Made by a program: the position numbers and the translations under genes. A stretch of DNA of 64,000 nt from Gyrodactylus bullatarudis (taxonomy: Eukaryota; Platyhelminthes; Monogenea; Gyrodactylidea; Gyrodactylidae), in contig SSNU01000039.1 in NCBI GenBank assembly GCA_012064415.1, positions 82,249 through 146,248 of the forward strand, in the 5' to 3' direction. Positions 31,701-42,834 of this stretch are shown here, piece after piece (within the stretch, counting starts at the first letter, position 1; each line of letters begins with the position of its first letter). The notes beneath the pieces are model-generated. The model saw only the letters and a list, made by a program, of their open reading frames with translations, searched no databases and had not been told where the DNA came from.

Positions 31701-32724
31701 TTGAGACATATAAATAAACCCCCCTTTTAACGACTTGTAAAATGAAAACAATTATTATCTATCAGTTTGTTCAACACTTTCTCTCAAATCTTTTCTGATA
31801 TTTCTCACACCAAACTGTACGAGCCATCCAAATTTTATTGCTACACAATCTTTTGTCAAGATTGTATAATGAATAGGTCAGTAAATTTTGCGATTTCTTC
31901 CTTATTCTACTGTACTTGATATAAAATAAATTTGAACGATAATATTGTCGAACTTCATCAAAAATATTACTATTATTGGGTTCTGAACTCATGGGGGAAG
32001 GTTAGAGAAAACAGATGTATATTATAGTGATTAACGTTATTTTTCGCCAGGTCTCTTCAGGCTCTACCCTGGTTGATACTATCACAATCCTAAATTTTTG
32101 TGCACTTCCATTAGTCGAGTTGATTGCAAATTGCAACAAAGAAGCAAGGAGGGGGGTTCACTTCTCATTTCACTTTTTGCCTCTTGAAGCTGACCAGTGG
32201 AACCTCTTCTCTTTCGTTTAGTCACTGGGCGTTTTCCATTCTTTCTTTTCTCGGTAATTACAGGTTGGCTTGTAATTTGATTATCAACTATTGTTGACTT
32301 CTCTTGAGTTTCAATTATTGCCAAAATAAATTCTCACTTAAAGTAAGCCTTTTTTCCTTTACTCAGGTATTAGTTAAATCATTTTCTTCTATTTTGTCTT
32401 TGGCTATTTACACAATCAACCTATGATTGGAGTTGAACATTCAAATAGATAAACTTAGTGAAATGAAATTGAAAATGCCACTTTTTTGCGATTTTTCAAA
32501 ACAAAAATAGCGATTCTTTGCATAAAATCATTTCATTATATAAATAGTTGTCGAAATGAAATGATATATTATTCTTTCAAATTCTTGTTCCAGGAGAAGG
32601 TCATAATCTACAAGAACATAACGTTGTCCTGATACGCGGTGGCAGATGTCAAGATCTCATTGGTGTTAAACACAAGGTGGTTCGTGGTAAATACGATTGT
32701 GGACATGTTGTCAAGAAATCTTGA
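28755..32724 (+). CDS. MRPS12: Mitochondrial ribosomal protein uS12m (MRPS12), complete, 3 exons
   Basis: The exons are 28755-28773, 28809-29075 and 32594-32724; the introns are 35 nt and 3518 nt. Joins A|AT and G|GA keep the frame, giving 138 residues, the usual MRPS12 length. The uS12 core is plain: [40 protein letters not shown], then [12 protein letters not shown]. The KPNSA loop and PGEGHN loop form the decoding-centre side of the small subunit. A short N-terminal extension would serve as the mitochondrial targeting region. The first exon is inferred from phase and from the need for an ATG. AATAAA follows at about 32930. The long intron contains a broken IS630/mariner element and part of another transposon. 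Confidence 0.93.
29192..30390. other. First part of the MRPS12 long intron
   Basis: AT-rich and non-coding. Two stretches at about 29440-29530 and 29680-29770 share the order GCGCCAAC, TCTCAATGAA or TTGAATGAAT, CTACTACAAA or CTACGATAAT, and TTAAAATTT. They look like an old duplication or two copies of a decayed repeat. Confidence 0.3.
30391..31787 (-). mobile_element. IS630/Tc1/mariner-type transposon, decayed
   Basis: Inverted termini begin TTGAGAGAAAGTGTTGAAC at 30391 and end with the complement at 31787. The match extends about 45 bp with gaps (AACTGCTAGATAAT versus AACTGATAGATAAT). Inside is a minus-strand DDE transposase, broken by stops and a frameshift. Length is about 1.4 kb. The insertion interrupts another repeat whose frame is seen at 31771-31992. 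Confidence 0.8.
30606..31612 (-). pseudogene. DDE transposase of IS630/Tc1/mariner type, two stops and one frameshift
   Basis: Read from about 31612 down, the frame gives an N-terminal helix-turn-helix ([19 protein letters not shown]) and an in-frame TAA at about 31298-31300. The catalytic part follows: [12 protein letters not shown] with Asp 1 and [11 protein letters not shown] with Asp 2. A one-base frameshift near 30900 then leads to LRLAPYS and [11 protein letters not shown] with the final Glu. The second Asp and the Glu are about 32 residues apart, but the frameshift makes that count uncertain. A further TAG lies just upstream of the first block. The copy is not functional as it stands. 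It lies within the inverted termini at 30391 and 31787. Confidence 0.8.
31771..32324 (-). pseudogene. Fragment of an unidentified transposon (element X)
   Basis: The minus-strand frame from 31992 begins [20 protein letters not shown] and is cut by the mariner insertion at 31787. A matching start ([20 protein letters not shown]) occurs at about 62174 on the minus strand, and a decayed one near 39370. The sequence just upstream is also shared between the first two copies (GTCTCTTCAGRCTC). A second minus-strand frame at 32324-32082 has a [17 protein letters not shown] stretch that looks like a nuclear-protein tail. The family is not recognised. Confidence 0.5.
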
Positions 32725-35700
32725 TGCAACATAAACCCTTTTTCTATATACAAATATTAGTTTCAGTATATTATATATGCATATATATTTATATCAATGT
32801 ATATTCCAGTATATACCATATTTTTACGATATACAGACACCAAACAAATGTATATCATGATAATAAAAATCATTATTTTCAAATCAGTAAAGAATTACTT
32901 TTTAAAAGATAAAAATCTTGATTGTAATTAAATAAACGTTTTTATTTCTTTCTTTCCCCCCAGATATAATATTCCTTGGTTGAACGTGTGTGAGAAGTGA
33001 AACAGGACGTTCCAGTTTGCAGGCTTGAAAATATTATCCTTTGTGAGTTTATCGTATTCTTTTTATTTCTGAGATAAAAAGTGTCCTTTGGCCTTTGTAA
33101 CTTGTAACAATACCTTTTTTAAATTTCCATATAATCGGCTAAAGTTGAAAATCTATGATTTTTATGAAAAACTCAATTTTTCTAATTTCGATTTGGCGCC
33201 AAATTTCCGTTTTTTGCACTTGCAGGTGGATGAGGTTATCAAAAAAAGTTTTTCACGAAAATCACTTCTAGATTGTCAAAAGATCCACCAGTTCTAAGGG
33301 ATTTTGAATTATCTGAATTTGGTCGATTTTCAATTACTGTAAATGATCAAGAAACCGAAATTCAACTCCCAAACAATAATGAGCTTATGCATCAGAACAG
33401 ATTTAGCATAATTAATGTAATCTTGATCCTGAAAAACTTTTTTGATCATTCTGCTTCTTTTGAATCAGTAAAAAAATTTAGCTCAAAATTCGAAAAAATG
33501 GGAATTTTGCGTCAAATTGAAATTTGGCAAAAAATATCATATTTTCCTTATAAATAAATTCTTTTCAGATTTTTCTTTTTCAATTGGTAACAAAAGAGAG
33601 TACGTTTCTCGGATCAAAATTAGTTTTTATCATCTTAGAATTTTGGAAAATATATTTTCATCAATATGAGAGGGTTTGGGCCATCGAATTTTATCTATTA
33701 TTCAAGCCGAGAAAATCATAAAAAATTATAACTGGATGATGTTGATCAGCAAATCTGATTATTTTTCAACTTGCTCTTAGTATGAAATCAAGAAATGGAA
33801 ATTTCAGCGGCAATTTGAAATTCATAAAGTTCTAACCGGCTCTACCTAGGGTTGACTTTTCTTCATGGTAGTAGGATTTTGGATTTTCTTTACAAAAAAT
33901 TTTGAGACTCCAAGCATTGTAAAGTATAGACTAGAAATATGATTTTTGTGAGTTTTTATTCGAAAGTTTCAATTTTTTCATTCAACAGCAAAAGTTGAAG
34001 ATACTACTTTTAAGTAACTTTGAAATGTTCATTTTCAAGTTTTTTTCTGATCATAATTAATAGTAAGCTTGTTTGTCAATGAAATCTTTGACTACTACGT
34101 GAAAAATCGTGTGAATAAAAATATATATCCTTGCATTAAAGTTAAAACAATATTTTCACCTAAAATATCAATAAGGAATATCTATATATCATTAGAATAG
34201 TCTCTTCAAGCTTGATCAGAAATTCACTTTGGCTTAAAATCGATAAGTTGGAAAATCTATCTCTAATCAGTAGTGATCAGATAACGATCCTTTTGCTGAT
34301 TTCAATATATTCGATGAAAACTGAAAACTCGACTTGCAGGGTATTGCTTTTTTATACCTAAGAACATGAACAAGATAGAACGACAGAAATGACATCATCT
34401 TGTTCGGGATTAATATCTTAAAAAAAGAGTCGAATGAAAAAAATTCCTTAGATCTCCTTGTTTTTGAGCTATTTGAAGTCAAAGTTGTAAATTTTATTTT
34501 TTGTAGGAAATTAATCCATCCCAATTCCGATGCAGTAGACTTTTAAGCGTAAAAAACCTATAAGGTATTGAATATTTGCCATTTTTAACACCTAAAAATC
34601 AATCAAATTAATCTACAATTCCATTTTTGTTCCGATTTTTAATTTTAAGAAATAGAGATTTGTCAATGAAAATATTTTTAGGGTCTGGATAATACAGACT
34701 CTATTAATCTATTGTAGAAATTTTTAAGATGGCCAAGGTCAGCAAAAAATACTCTTGGTTTGTGTTTTAGACTGTATTAGTTATCTAATAATTACAGTTT
34801 ATAAACTTACCATCAAGTAGACATACAAATGTACTGGATAATGTTGATTATTTTCATTTTTTTGTAAGTTGCTGTGATACACCAAAAACTGTCAAAAAAG
34901 ATGTTTTGGTGTTCTATTAAAAATACATTTTAGGTTTTAAAAAGAACCTTTGACCATTGAATTAAACACGAATATACTGACTGCTCTGCTTCAAACATGA
35001 ATGATGATGAATTATTTTATTTAAAGTCCATTCTTTCAAGGTTTAATGCTAACTAAACTAATTTAGCATACACTCAATATTCATTCCAGAATTCTGAAAT
35101 AGAAAATATAAATTCGAAAAATCTCCTAATATGATTTTAAGTGGATTTTCGGACGCATTTGAAAATTTACGTGAATATTTGAATCATAAAAATACGAAAA
35201 ATCTTTTTTTCTATAAAGGCGTGATTTTACCTTGAGAAGAGAAGTTTTTCATTAATTATACCCAATCTTTTTCATCTATCGACCAATATTTTGCCAAGAT
35301 CAGCAAAATATAGACCTGTTTTCTATTCTTATTGGCTGTACAGTGTACAAGTACGTAGGGGTATTTCAGTTAAGCTGATAGGAGTCAATTTAATTCTATC
35401 TGAAATCAAATTGAAAACTTATAGAATAATAGAAATATGGAGTTATTAATAAAAATGGTAATTTATATATTTGATTTCCGTTTATTGTTCCTTTTAAATG
35501 ATTATTCTGTATTCAATGCGTAAAAATATTTGAAAAAAAATTCGAATATCTAGTAAACGAGTCGCTCAAGTTTCTAATTTTAAATTAAAAAAAATTGTTA
35601 TTCTGTGTTATGCATAATCTGCAAAACATCCAAATTCGTCAATGGCTGTTCTTACATCAGACCATGTATTTTTTTCATGTGAAATATTCCTGTGTTAGGT

Positions 35701-35797
35701 ACTGCTGCAATTCAAAGATCATACAAACTATGCTTTTTTCTGTTCAATTATAGAAATATCTAATCAAAATTATTTTCAGCGCACATAAATCGAAAAC
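32725..35797. other. Spacer between MRPS12 and the first acyltransferase gene
   Basis: After the MRPS12 3' UTR, the stretch about 33120-33560 is a decayed member of the foldback family described at 53294-54001. It shares AATCTATGATTTTTA, TTTCGATTTGGCGCCAA and ATTCTGCTTCTTTTGAATCA-type phrases. At about 35128-35230 the plus strand carries the conserved MILSGFSDAFENLREYLNH frame of a dispersed element. No host gene is seen. Confidence 0.45.
35128..35234 (+). repeat. Dispersed repeat with conserved MILSGFSD reading frame (copy 1)
   Basis: ATGATTTTAAGTGGATTTTC through ACGTGAATATTTGAATCAT is found here and, in the opposite orientation, at about 43565-43615 and 62959-63007. All three copies keep the same reading frame (MILxGFSDxFxxLRE). 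Confidence 0.6.
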
Positions 35798-38700
35798 ATG
35801 TCCGTCGATAGTGATACAAAGGCAGACAACAGTGATGGCCAACTCTATAATCTTGTGTTGAATATGTCAACTCCACAAAACTCTGATGAGACCAATATGA
35901 AGCCGCAAAAGGTTCAATTTGACGCCGATATTCCACCAAAAAGTTCATTCAAGCCCATGGCGCCACCACCACACTACACGCCAACAATTTCTAAGCGTTT
36001 CATAAGTGCTTTTTCAATGTTTTACATCTTTCTTTCTGCCTATCTTGGATCCATCTTTATGCAGGGGTTCTTTCTGCCCCTAGTTTACCTTTTTCCGAAC
36101 TCATTCAAGCAATTTGTGGAAACCTCTATGCTCCTTTGGTTTCGTCTGACTGAAATAGTCCTTTCAAAGTTTATGGGAATTAAAATTCGACATTTCGGCG
36201 ATAGCCTTACCGAGAAGGAAGGCCCTGTGTTCAGTCTGCCCAATTTCATTCTCATGACAAACCATAGGTAATTTCTCTGCCGTTTTATTTTTATCTCTTC
36301 AATTTACAATACCATGTGTAGAAACAATTGAGCCATGGTAACTAAAGCTAGTTAACTTGAAGATGATAATTTACTATTTTTACAAAAAAATCTATATTTT
36401 TTTCTCCAGAAAGTCAGTTGTGAAAGAAAATTCAATCTGGCCAAAATTAGGCCGTATTTCGAATCTAGGGAATATTTATCGATTTCAAAGATTTAAACCA
36501 ATTAAATGCTGATTTTTGGAATCAAAATTAGATAAGGAATTCAAATTTGGCCTTCGAAGTCGAGAGAAACTTACTCTTACTTAAGAAAAGGTTCAAATTT
36601 GGCCTTCGAGGTCGAGAGAAACTTACTCTTACTTAAGAAAAAATTCAAATTTGGTCATTTTCCTTCATGTTAATCGATTGATCGGCAACTTCTGATTCTT
36701 TCTGTTGATCCCAAATATCAGCATTGAATTGGTTTATATCTTCGAAATCGATAAAAAATTTGGGTTCGATCAGTCGGAAAAGTGGAAATTTGATGCATTT
36801 TCAAAATCGGAAAAAATACTTAATTTTGGTCGGATTGAAATTTTTTCTAATTTTCCCTTCAACATTTTAGCTCATTTCGTAATGGAATTCAATAATAATC
36901 TTTTTCTCTTGACTCACCCGAAATAGCAAATTCTAATTTTTGTTAAAAACGTTCTTTTGAAATCCTACTTCCCCGGGGTCATAGTTCTATCACACGTCAT
37001 TTTAACAACTCATTATTATTCATTCAAACCTCAGAAAATACTTTGTTTACCACCCATTCGATAGGAAATTTATTAATCTCCTGGAATGCGCAAAAATCTT
37101 GGCTATATCATTCCTCAAACTCGCGCTATACTAATTTAAAGAGAGTTGACTTTTTTTCAAAAAATTAATTTTTGTTTAAAACGTTCTTTTGAAATCCTAC
37201 TTCCTCGGGGTCATAGATAAAAAGTAAGATAACTTTTGTCAAGTAATCATACCTGTAGAATTCAGATATGCAATCGCCTGGACTCTATCTGCTAAAACTA
37301 AAAAGATAACCTGTTTTTGGATCAAAAAATGACCCATTAACTCTCTAAGTTCAGGAAATTTCTTGCTATCATTTTGTAATTGTCACTGAAAGAATCTTTG
37401 TGTCAGTATATTTATTGATAAATAGTCGATACGAAATTAGTTCATCCTTAGAATATAACCTTTGATGGAACGATATCGGGATAAAATCATCACTAGGGCG
37501 GTCAACGTCTTACTTTTTATATGTTGCTAGAATTTTCATGATTATTATGAAATTCATGTTTTTCTTGAGGTATCTCAATTTTGCAATCAGGCCTGGTCTG
37601 AGAGATTTTGATTGATCCGAAAAAATTTTGAGCTCCCCAAGTTAGGCTCAACAGTATTTGTGAATAAATTAGGTTTAGAATTTACCTACAAGGAAAATAT
37701 TTTTAGTTTTGAAAATTCTGCCAAATTTTTCTCTTGAAATGCTTTAATGAGAACGCTATAGTCATCACTAGGGCGACCAGAAAAAGGCATACTTTATGAT
37801 GAAAAAAGGCAATTTTTAATTCTGAAAAAGGCAAATTCATAAAATCGAATGTTTCTCACGAGAAGCATCCCAAGAAGATATCTGCTGAAAGCGGACTTAA
37901 AGGAGATCTCATTAAAAATCCAAAAAGTAGCTTTAACAACATAGTAAAGCATAAAAGGTATATTCATATAATCGAATATCTCTCACAAGTAGTGATTTAA
38001 AAAAATTAATCAATTCTTCAAGCCTTTCAAGTGAATAGAATGAGAATGAGATGTTGAGTTGGATAAGCCATTTCTATTGGCTGTTTACCGAGTCCCCCCT
38101 AAAATTAGATTCAGACAATGAAAATTTAACTAAGATCAAGATAAACAAGGATAAAAAATTTGCACAATCCTTGAAAAAAATGAAAAAGCAATCCTTTTTA
38201 AAAAAGGCAAAAAAAAGGCAAGCCTCCTCGAAATAGGCAAAAAAGGCAAACTTATTTCTCTTATTAATAGGTTTAGAAAAAAAAGGACTGATTTTTTAAT
38301 ATTTTCAAAGTATTTTAGACTCACTCTCAAAAAAGGCAAAAAAGGCATTTTGGTCGCCCTAGTCATGACACATTCTGGAAAGTTTATATATAAACATACT
38401 AGGTCAAAGCTTTGACTGGAAACCATATAAAATAAGTACAACCACTAAAAAGCCAAATTTCCAATCTTTCGAAATTATTGATACCAAATTGAGTGTTTCT
38501 ATAGACAAGAAGACCAAACTTTTCCAAGTTTTCCATAATAAATGTTTTCTCCAGTTTTTTCCTTTGGATGGTAAAATTTTATGAAAAAATGAGATTTCTG
38601 TGAAAATTGAAAAAAAAACCTCACATGAACCCAAAGTATAACAGACCATAATTTGCCTAAAAATCAAAGTTTGGTCCTTTCATGTCTATCTATTCACTAA

Positions 38701-41700
38701 ATTTTTTGGGTCACTTTGGTATAGGAATGAATAGAAATCTTTCAAAATTGACCTGCAAATCCATTTGAATAGAGTTCCAAGTGAGTGCCCTCCACTAAGG
38801 TTTGTGGTTCAACAAACCAACGTTCAAAAGATTCTAATGATTGATTTTTATTGAAATTTACAATTCCATGGTTACTGAATTGTCTATTAACAAATCCCTT
38901 CCAGAAAAATGTGAAAGTTACCTTGGCAACTCTCGCTCTACTTCATTATATTCCTAAGCAATGAATATACACTTCTCAGTAAAAAAAGACCCTGGTATGT
39001 GCTCCCATCTAAATTTGGCTGATATATGTAATTGGGAGTTTATTATTTATGAAAAAATCTCTAATTTACCCTCAAACTCAAACCAATCAGAGGAATTAGA
39101 GGCATATTTTCTTTTTCTATAATAAATATCAGACCCATTTGATAGTCTGATCAGATCTTAGGCTAAAATATATACATAATCATAATTTTGAACCGGATAT
39201 AAATATTGGAAATCGTTGGTTAGAATTGATTGATTAAAGTTGAAGAAGATTACGACATGTATTCGAAATATTGTCTGAATACAACCTTTTTTATATCAGG
39301 GTAATCTAAATGTTTTTTTGAACGGTAATATTGCCGTACTTCATCAAGTATATTTTTAATCGATTCTAGACTCTTCAGACTTAACCCGGACTTCTTTTCA
39401 CTGATGTATCGTTTGAATTTATGTAACTCCTGGCTTCGAAGTTATCAAGCTTTATTCAAAGGTGTTTTTTCACTGAATTTTTAATTGGTTCACTTAATGA
39501 AAAACTCAGATTAAGAAAGAAACCAATCAGCATTATTCAAACTTTCAAAAATAATTTTTTTATTTTACCACCCGTGTAATTACAGGAATTTATCATCGCA
39601 TTTTTCATCAAAACTGACAACTGAAAGATTTTGTCAAAATTAATTGATATTCACTGATTTTGAATTATTTTAGGACACGACTGGATTGGTTTTACTTTTG
39701 GCTTATCGGTCAACACTTTCACAGCATGAAGATTTGCCTCAAGGGTGAATTGGCTCATATACCTGGTGCCGGATGGGCTATGCAATTCGGCAACTTTCTT
39801 TTCCTCAAACGTCGTCTTGAGTTGGATAAGCTGCGAATTCGCCAATTGGTGAACTACCTCAAAGTCGACAAGGTCCAAGTCTTTATTTTCCCCGAGGGCA
39901 CTGACCTCTCCCCAGAAGCAATGCGTAGGGGTGCCATCTACTCGAAGAAGACCGGCAAAATTAATCCTGACTATACCTTGCATCCGAGGACATCTGGAAT
40001 AATTCATCTCATCAATTCAGCGTTACCTGGTTAGTTAAAATAAAATTTTTTGCTTAATCAATTAGTTCTCTAATTTTTCGACTCATTTAACGCTTTAAGC
40101 ATTATTTTTTCACCGATTTGTTGTATTTTTAGTTTTAGAAGCCTAGTTTTCATTGGGACTGATCAACCGCATAAAAAATTAATCCTTGTTTTTGATGAAC
40201 TCATAGCTATATCATTGGTATATAATATTATATGATAATTTTTCTTGATAGAAGCTAGCACTTACGTCAAGGCTTTACCCTTCTTTTAGGAATATTTCTC
40301 AGATTTCGGATAGGTTTATAAGTTTATGTTATTAATGAAAAATAGTAAAATTGTTTGACAAAACATCCAATTGATGAAAAACCAAAAACCCTCTCTACTC
40401 CTGATATGTTCATGTATAGAGAAGAAAAATTAAAAATCAATTGGGCCAGGGTAACTGCAAGTCATGAATGCATAGGTTTGGATCCTCTTTCATTATGAAA
40501 AACTTTTCTCATATTCTAAATTCTGTTAGGTTGTCGTTTGGGCATTTAAATAAAATTTTGAAATTTTCTTCACTTGCCTCATACCCGCATCTATCCGAAT
40601 GTTTTTTGATTGAAGATTGTTTTTTAATCAAACCAGAATTAGAGATTGATAAGACCTGGCGAAATATATATTTCTCTTATAAAATTCTTTTTATAAATTA
40701 ACCAATGATGAATATCTCCATGGTTCATTTGGACTTTAACGTAAGTATACGTGAATATTTAACTAATAATACTCTGAAATAATTCTTCTAGAATGCACTA
40801 ATCATACAAAATAAAATGGGTTTATTTTTTTGAATTAAATGTGACAAAAGGCATAATTCAAGGTCAAAGTGAATCAAATTGGCGGTCCAATTTTTAATAA
40901 AACTACAGGTGAAGTACCCGCTTTCTTTTCATCTCAGCCCAAAATAAAATTCGTGCCCGGAATCAATAGTAAAATCAAAAATTATTTCGACCAGAGAACT
41001 TGAAACTATTAATCCATAAGGTTTAAGAACTTGGATTTGAGATTTCAGTTATGAAAATCTACACCGATAAAGAAAAATTTGTAATTTTTTCATGTAAAAA
41101 ATTCCTTTACGGACAAACTCGATTTTTATTGCCTAACCCTGATCTATAATAACAGTAAGAAAGCCTATAAATAGATAAAATTTAGTTTAGAGAATGGCAA
41201 ATTTTTTTAAAAATATAGCCTCGTTTTGAAAAAAAAAATTAGTAAAATTGGTTGATGCGAAGTTGAGAATCCTATCATTTTCACTGAAATCTCATTTTTT
41301 CATCATGTTGAAAATCTTTTTGGAATCCAGGTAATAATTTTACTGTTTTAAGGAAAATATGGTCAATCTCCGAATTTGGCACCAGAATCCCATGAAAATT
41401 TTTATTGATCTGAGAGACATTTTTCGGGGTCAGACAAAAGAGCAAAATATTCCCCCTGAATTTTCGACAAATTTTGGGTTTCTCAAGGGATTATCTAAAA
41501 TGTCATTGATTTTCGATGAGTGAAAATAATCAAGAAATTCAAACGTTGTTAAACATAGTAGCTTCAGCATAATTAATTTCTATTTCTTATTGTGATCCTA
41601 AAAAATAGAATTTTGATTCTGCTTCTTTCAGCATGACCTAGATTCCAAAAATTCTATGACATATACAAACTGATGAAAGAAATTGAGAATTTTACAAAAA

Positions 41701-42340
41701 TCATAGATTCCCAACTCCATATCTTCTTCTAAGCTTTATAAATGTTCATTTTTTGATGAACAATAATGAACTCTTATCTTTCCTTTTCCTAGATCATTTG
41801 GATTATCTCTACGATGTGACTGTCGCCTATCCCGGAAACTTTTCCGTCAATGAAACACAAATAATCAGCGGCTATTGCCCTGAAAACGTCCACCTCTTAT
41901 GGAATCGAATTCCCGTTAAGGATCTACCCCTTGAAATCGACGAGGCAACCGGTCAACTTCAGGCTGGCGATAAAGTCCGTGCCCTCATTGAAGATATTTG
42001 GGCCAAGAAGGAAATTCTTCTCAAGGAATATTATTCCCTCCCAATGTCAGAGCGTAAATTCCCCAATGCACTCGAACATGAGTTAACAAATACTTGCTTC
42101 TCGAATAACACAACTAGACAATTGAACTTCTCCTCAAACATTATTCTCATTTATTGGGGCTGTTACAATTCACTCGTCATTTATCTCATCTATACAAATT
42201 ATATTATTAGATTGTACTTTTTCCTATTTCACTTTGTAGTACTCTTCATCTCGTATCGGCGAACATATGGGCTGAGTGACTTCATTGCCGAACTATCCGG
42301 GTATCCATTGTACCCAAAAAATGATCAAAAAATTGAGTAA
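35798..42340 (+). CDS. LCLAT1-like: Lysophospholipid acyltransferase of the LCLAT1/AGPAT (PlsC) family, copy 1, 3 exons, 457 residues
   Basis: The exons are 35798-36267, 39674-40029 and 41793-42340. Joins AG|G and G|AT keep the frame. The long hydrophilic N-terminus (about 60 residues, PPPHYTP) is followed by a membrane segment (FSMFYIFLSAYLGSIFMQGF). The acyltransferase HX4D motif is NHRTRLDW (His156, Asp161), and FPEGTDLS is at 229-236. PGAGWAMQF, YDVTVAYP and a C-terminal hydrophobic region with two probable membrane spans follow. Enzymes of this family move an acyl chain from acyl-CoA onto lysophospholipids (lysocardiolipin, lysophosphatidylinositol or lysophosphatidate) in the ER membrane. 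The NHRxRLDW form favours LCLAT1/AGPAT5-type members, but the substrate cannot be read from sequence. AATAAA is at about 42419. Its tandem neighbour at 42835 is a shorter paralogue. Confidence 0.9.
36268..39673. other. Intron 1 of acyltransferase copy 1, rich in repeats
   Basis: It holds a ~52-bp tandem duplication (36540-36643), a decayed foldback-family copy near 36345-36420, the inverted copy of the 10072 repeat at 36980-37080, two 43-bp direct copies at 36942-36985 and 37175-37217, and a TIR element at 37768-38362. The element X fragment near 39310-39370 is the last recognisable item. No coding sequence is supported. Confidence 0.5.
37768..38362. mobile_element. Non-autonomous TIR element rich in AAAAAGGCA repeats (595 bp)
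   Basis: It starts CTAGGGCGACCA and ends TTTTGGTCGCCCTAG, a 12-bp inverted terminus of hAT-like appearance. Internally the phrase AAAAAGGCA recurs many times. No exact 8-bp duplication is seen (AGTCATCA versus TCATGACA). Near-identical sequence CATCACTAGGGCGGTCAACG lies at 37486, perhaps a second end. Confidence 0.5.
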
Positions 42341-42834
42341 CAATTTCATTTTGTATGTATTTTAGAATGAAACAGTTGAAAGAAGAAATAATAACATTCC
42401 AATTCATCGCATCAAATCAAATAAATGTTTGTAAAACTACTTATGAGTAAATATAGCAACTTTTTAAAAAATATAATATAATTCATTCACAAAATCACAT
42501 TTATCGATCAACAAACACAATAGTAGTGGTACAAATTTCATTGGTTCCTTGAGTATGTGCGTTTGTATTTGTTTATTAATTCGTGCATGCCTTTGAAGGA
42601 TTGACCAATAGGAATAGACCTTTTTCTCATTCCACTATAATGTTGATCTTGAATGAATAATTTTACTATCATGTCAAGAGAATTCTCAACAATCAAATAG
42701 TTGTCTGTCTCAAGGCGCAATTGTAATTTGCATTAATTTTATTTCACTTTGATCATTCTGAAAATGATAGTTTTATCTTAACTCTATTGAAGTAGCAGTT
42801 GTAGTCAAATTTGTTAAAACAACCATTACGAATC

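Noticed and set aside
38051..38236. Lys-rich 61-codon ORF
   Set aside because: It lies in the AAAAAGGCA-rich part of a non-autonomous element, so the Lys-rich composition comes from the A-rich repeat.
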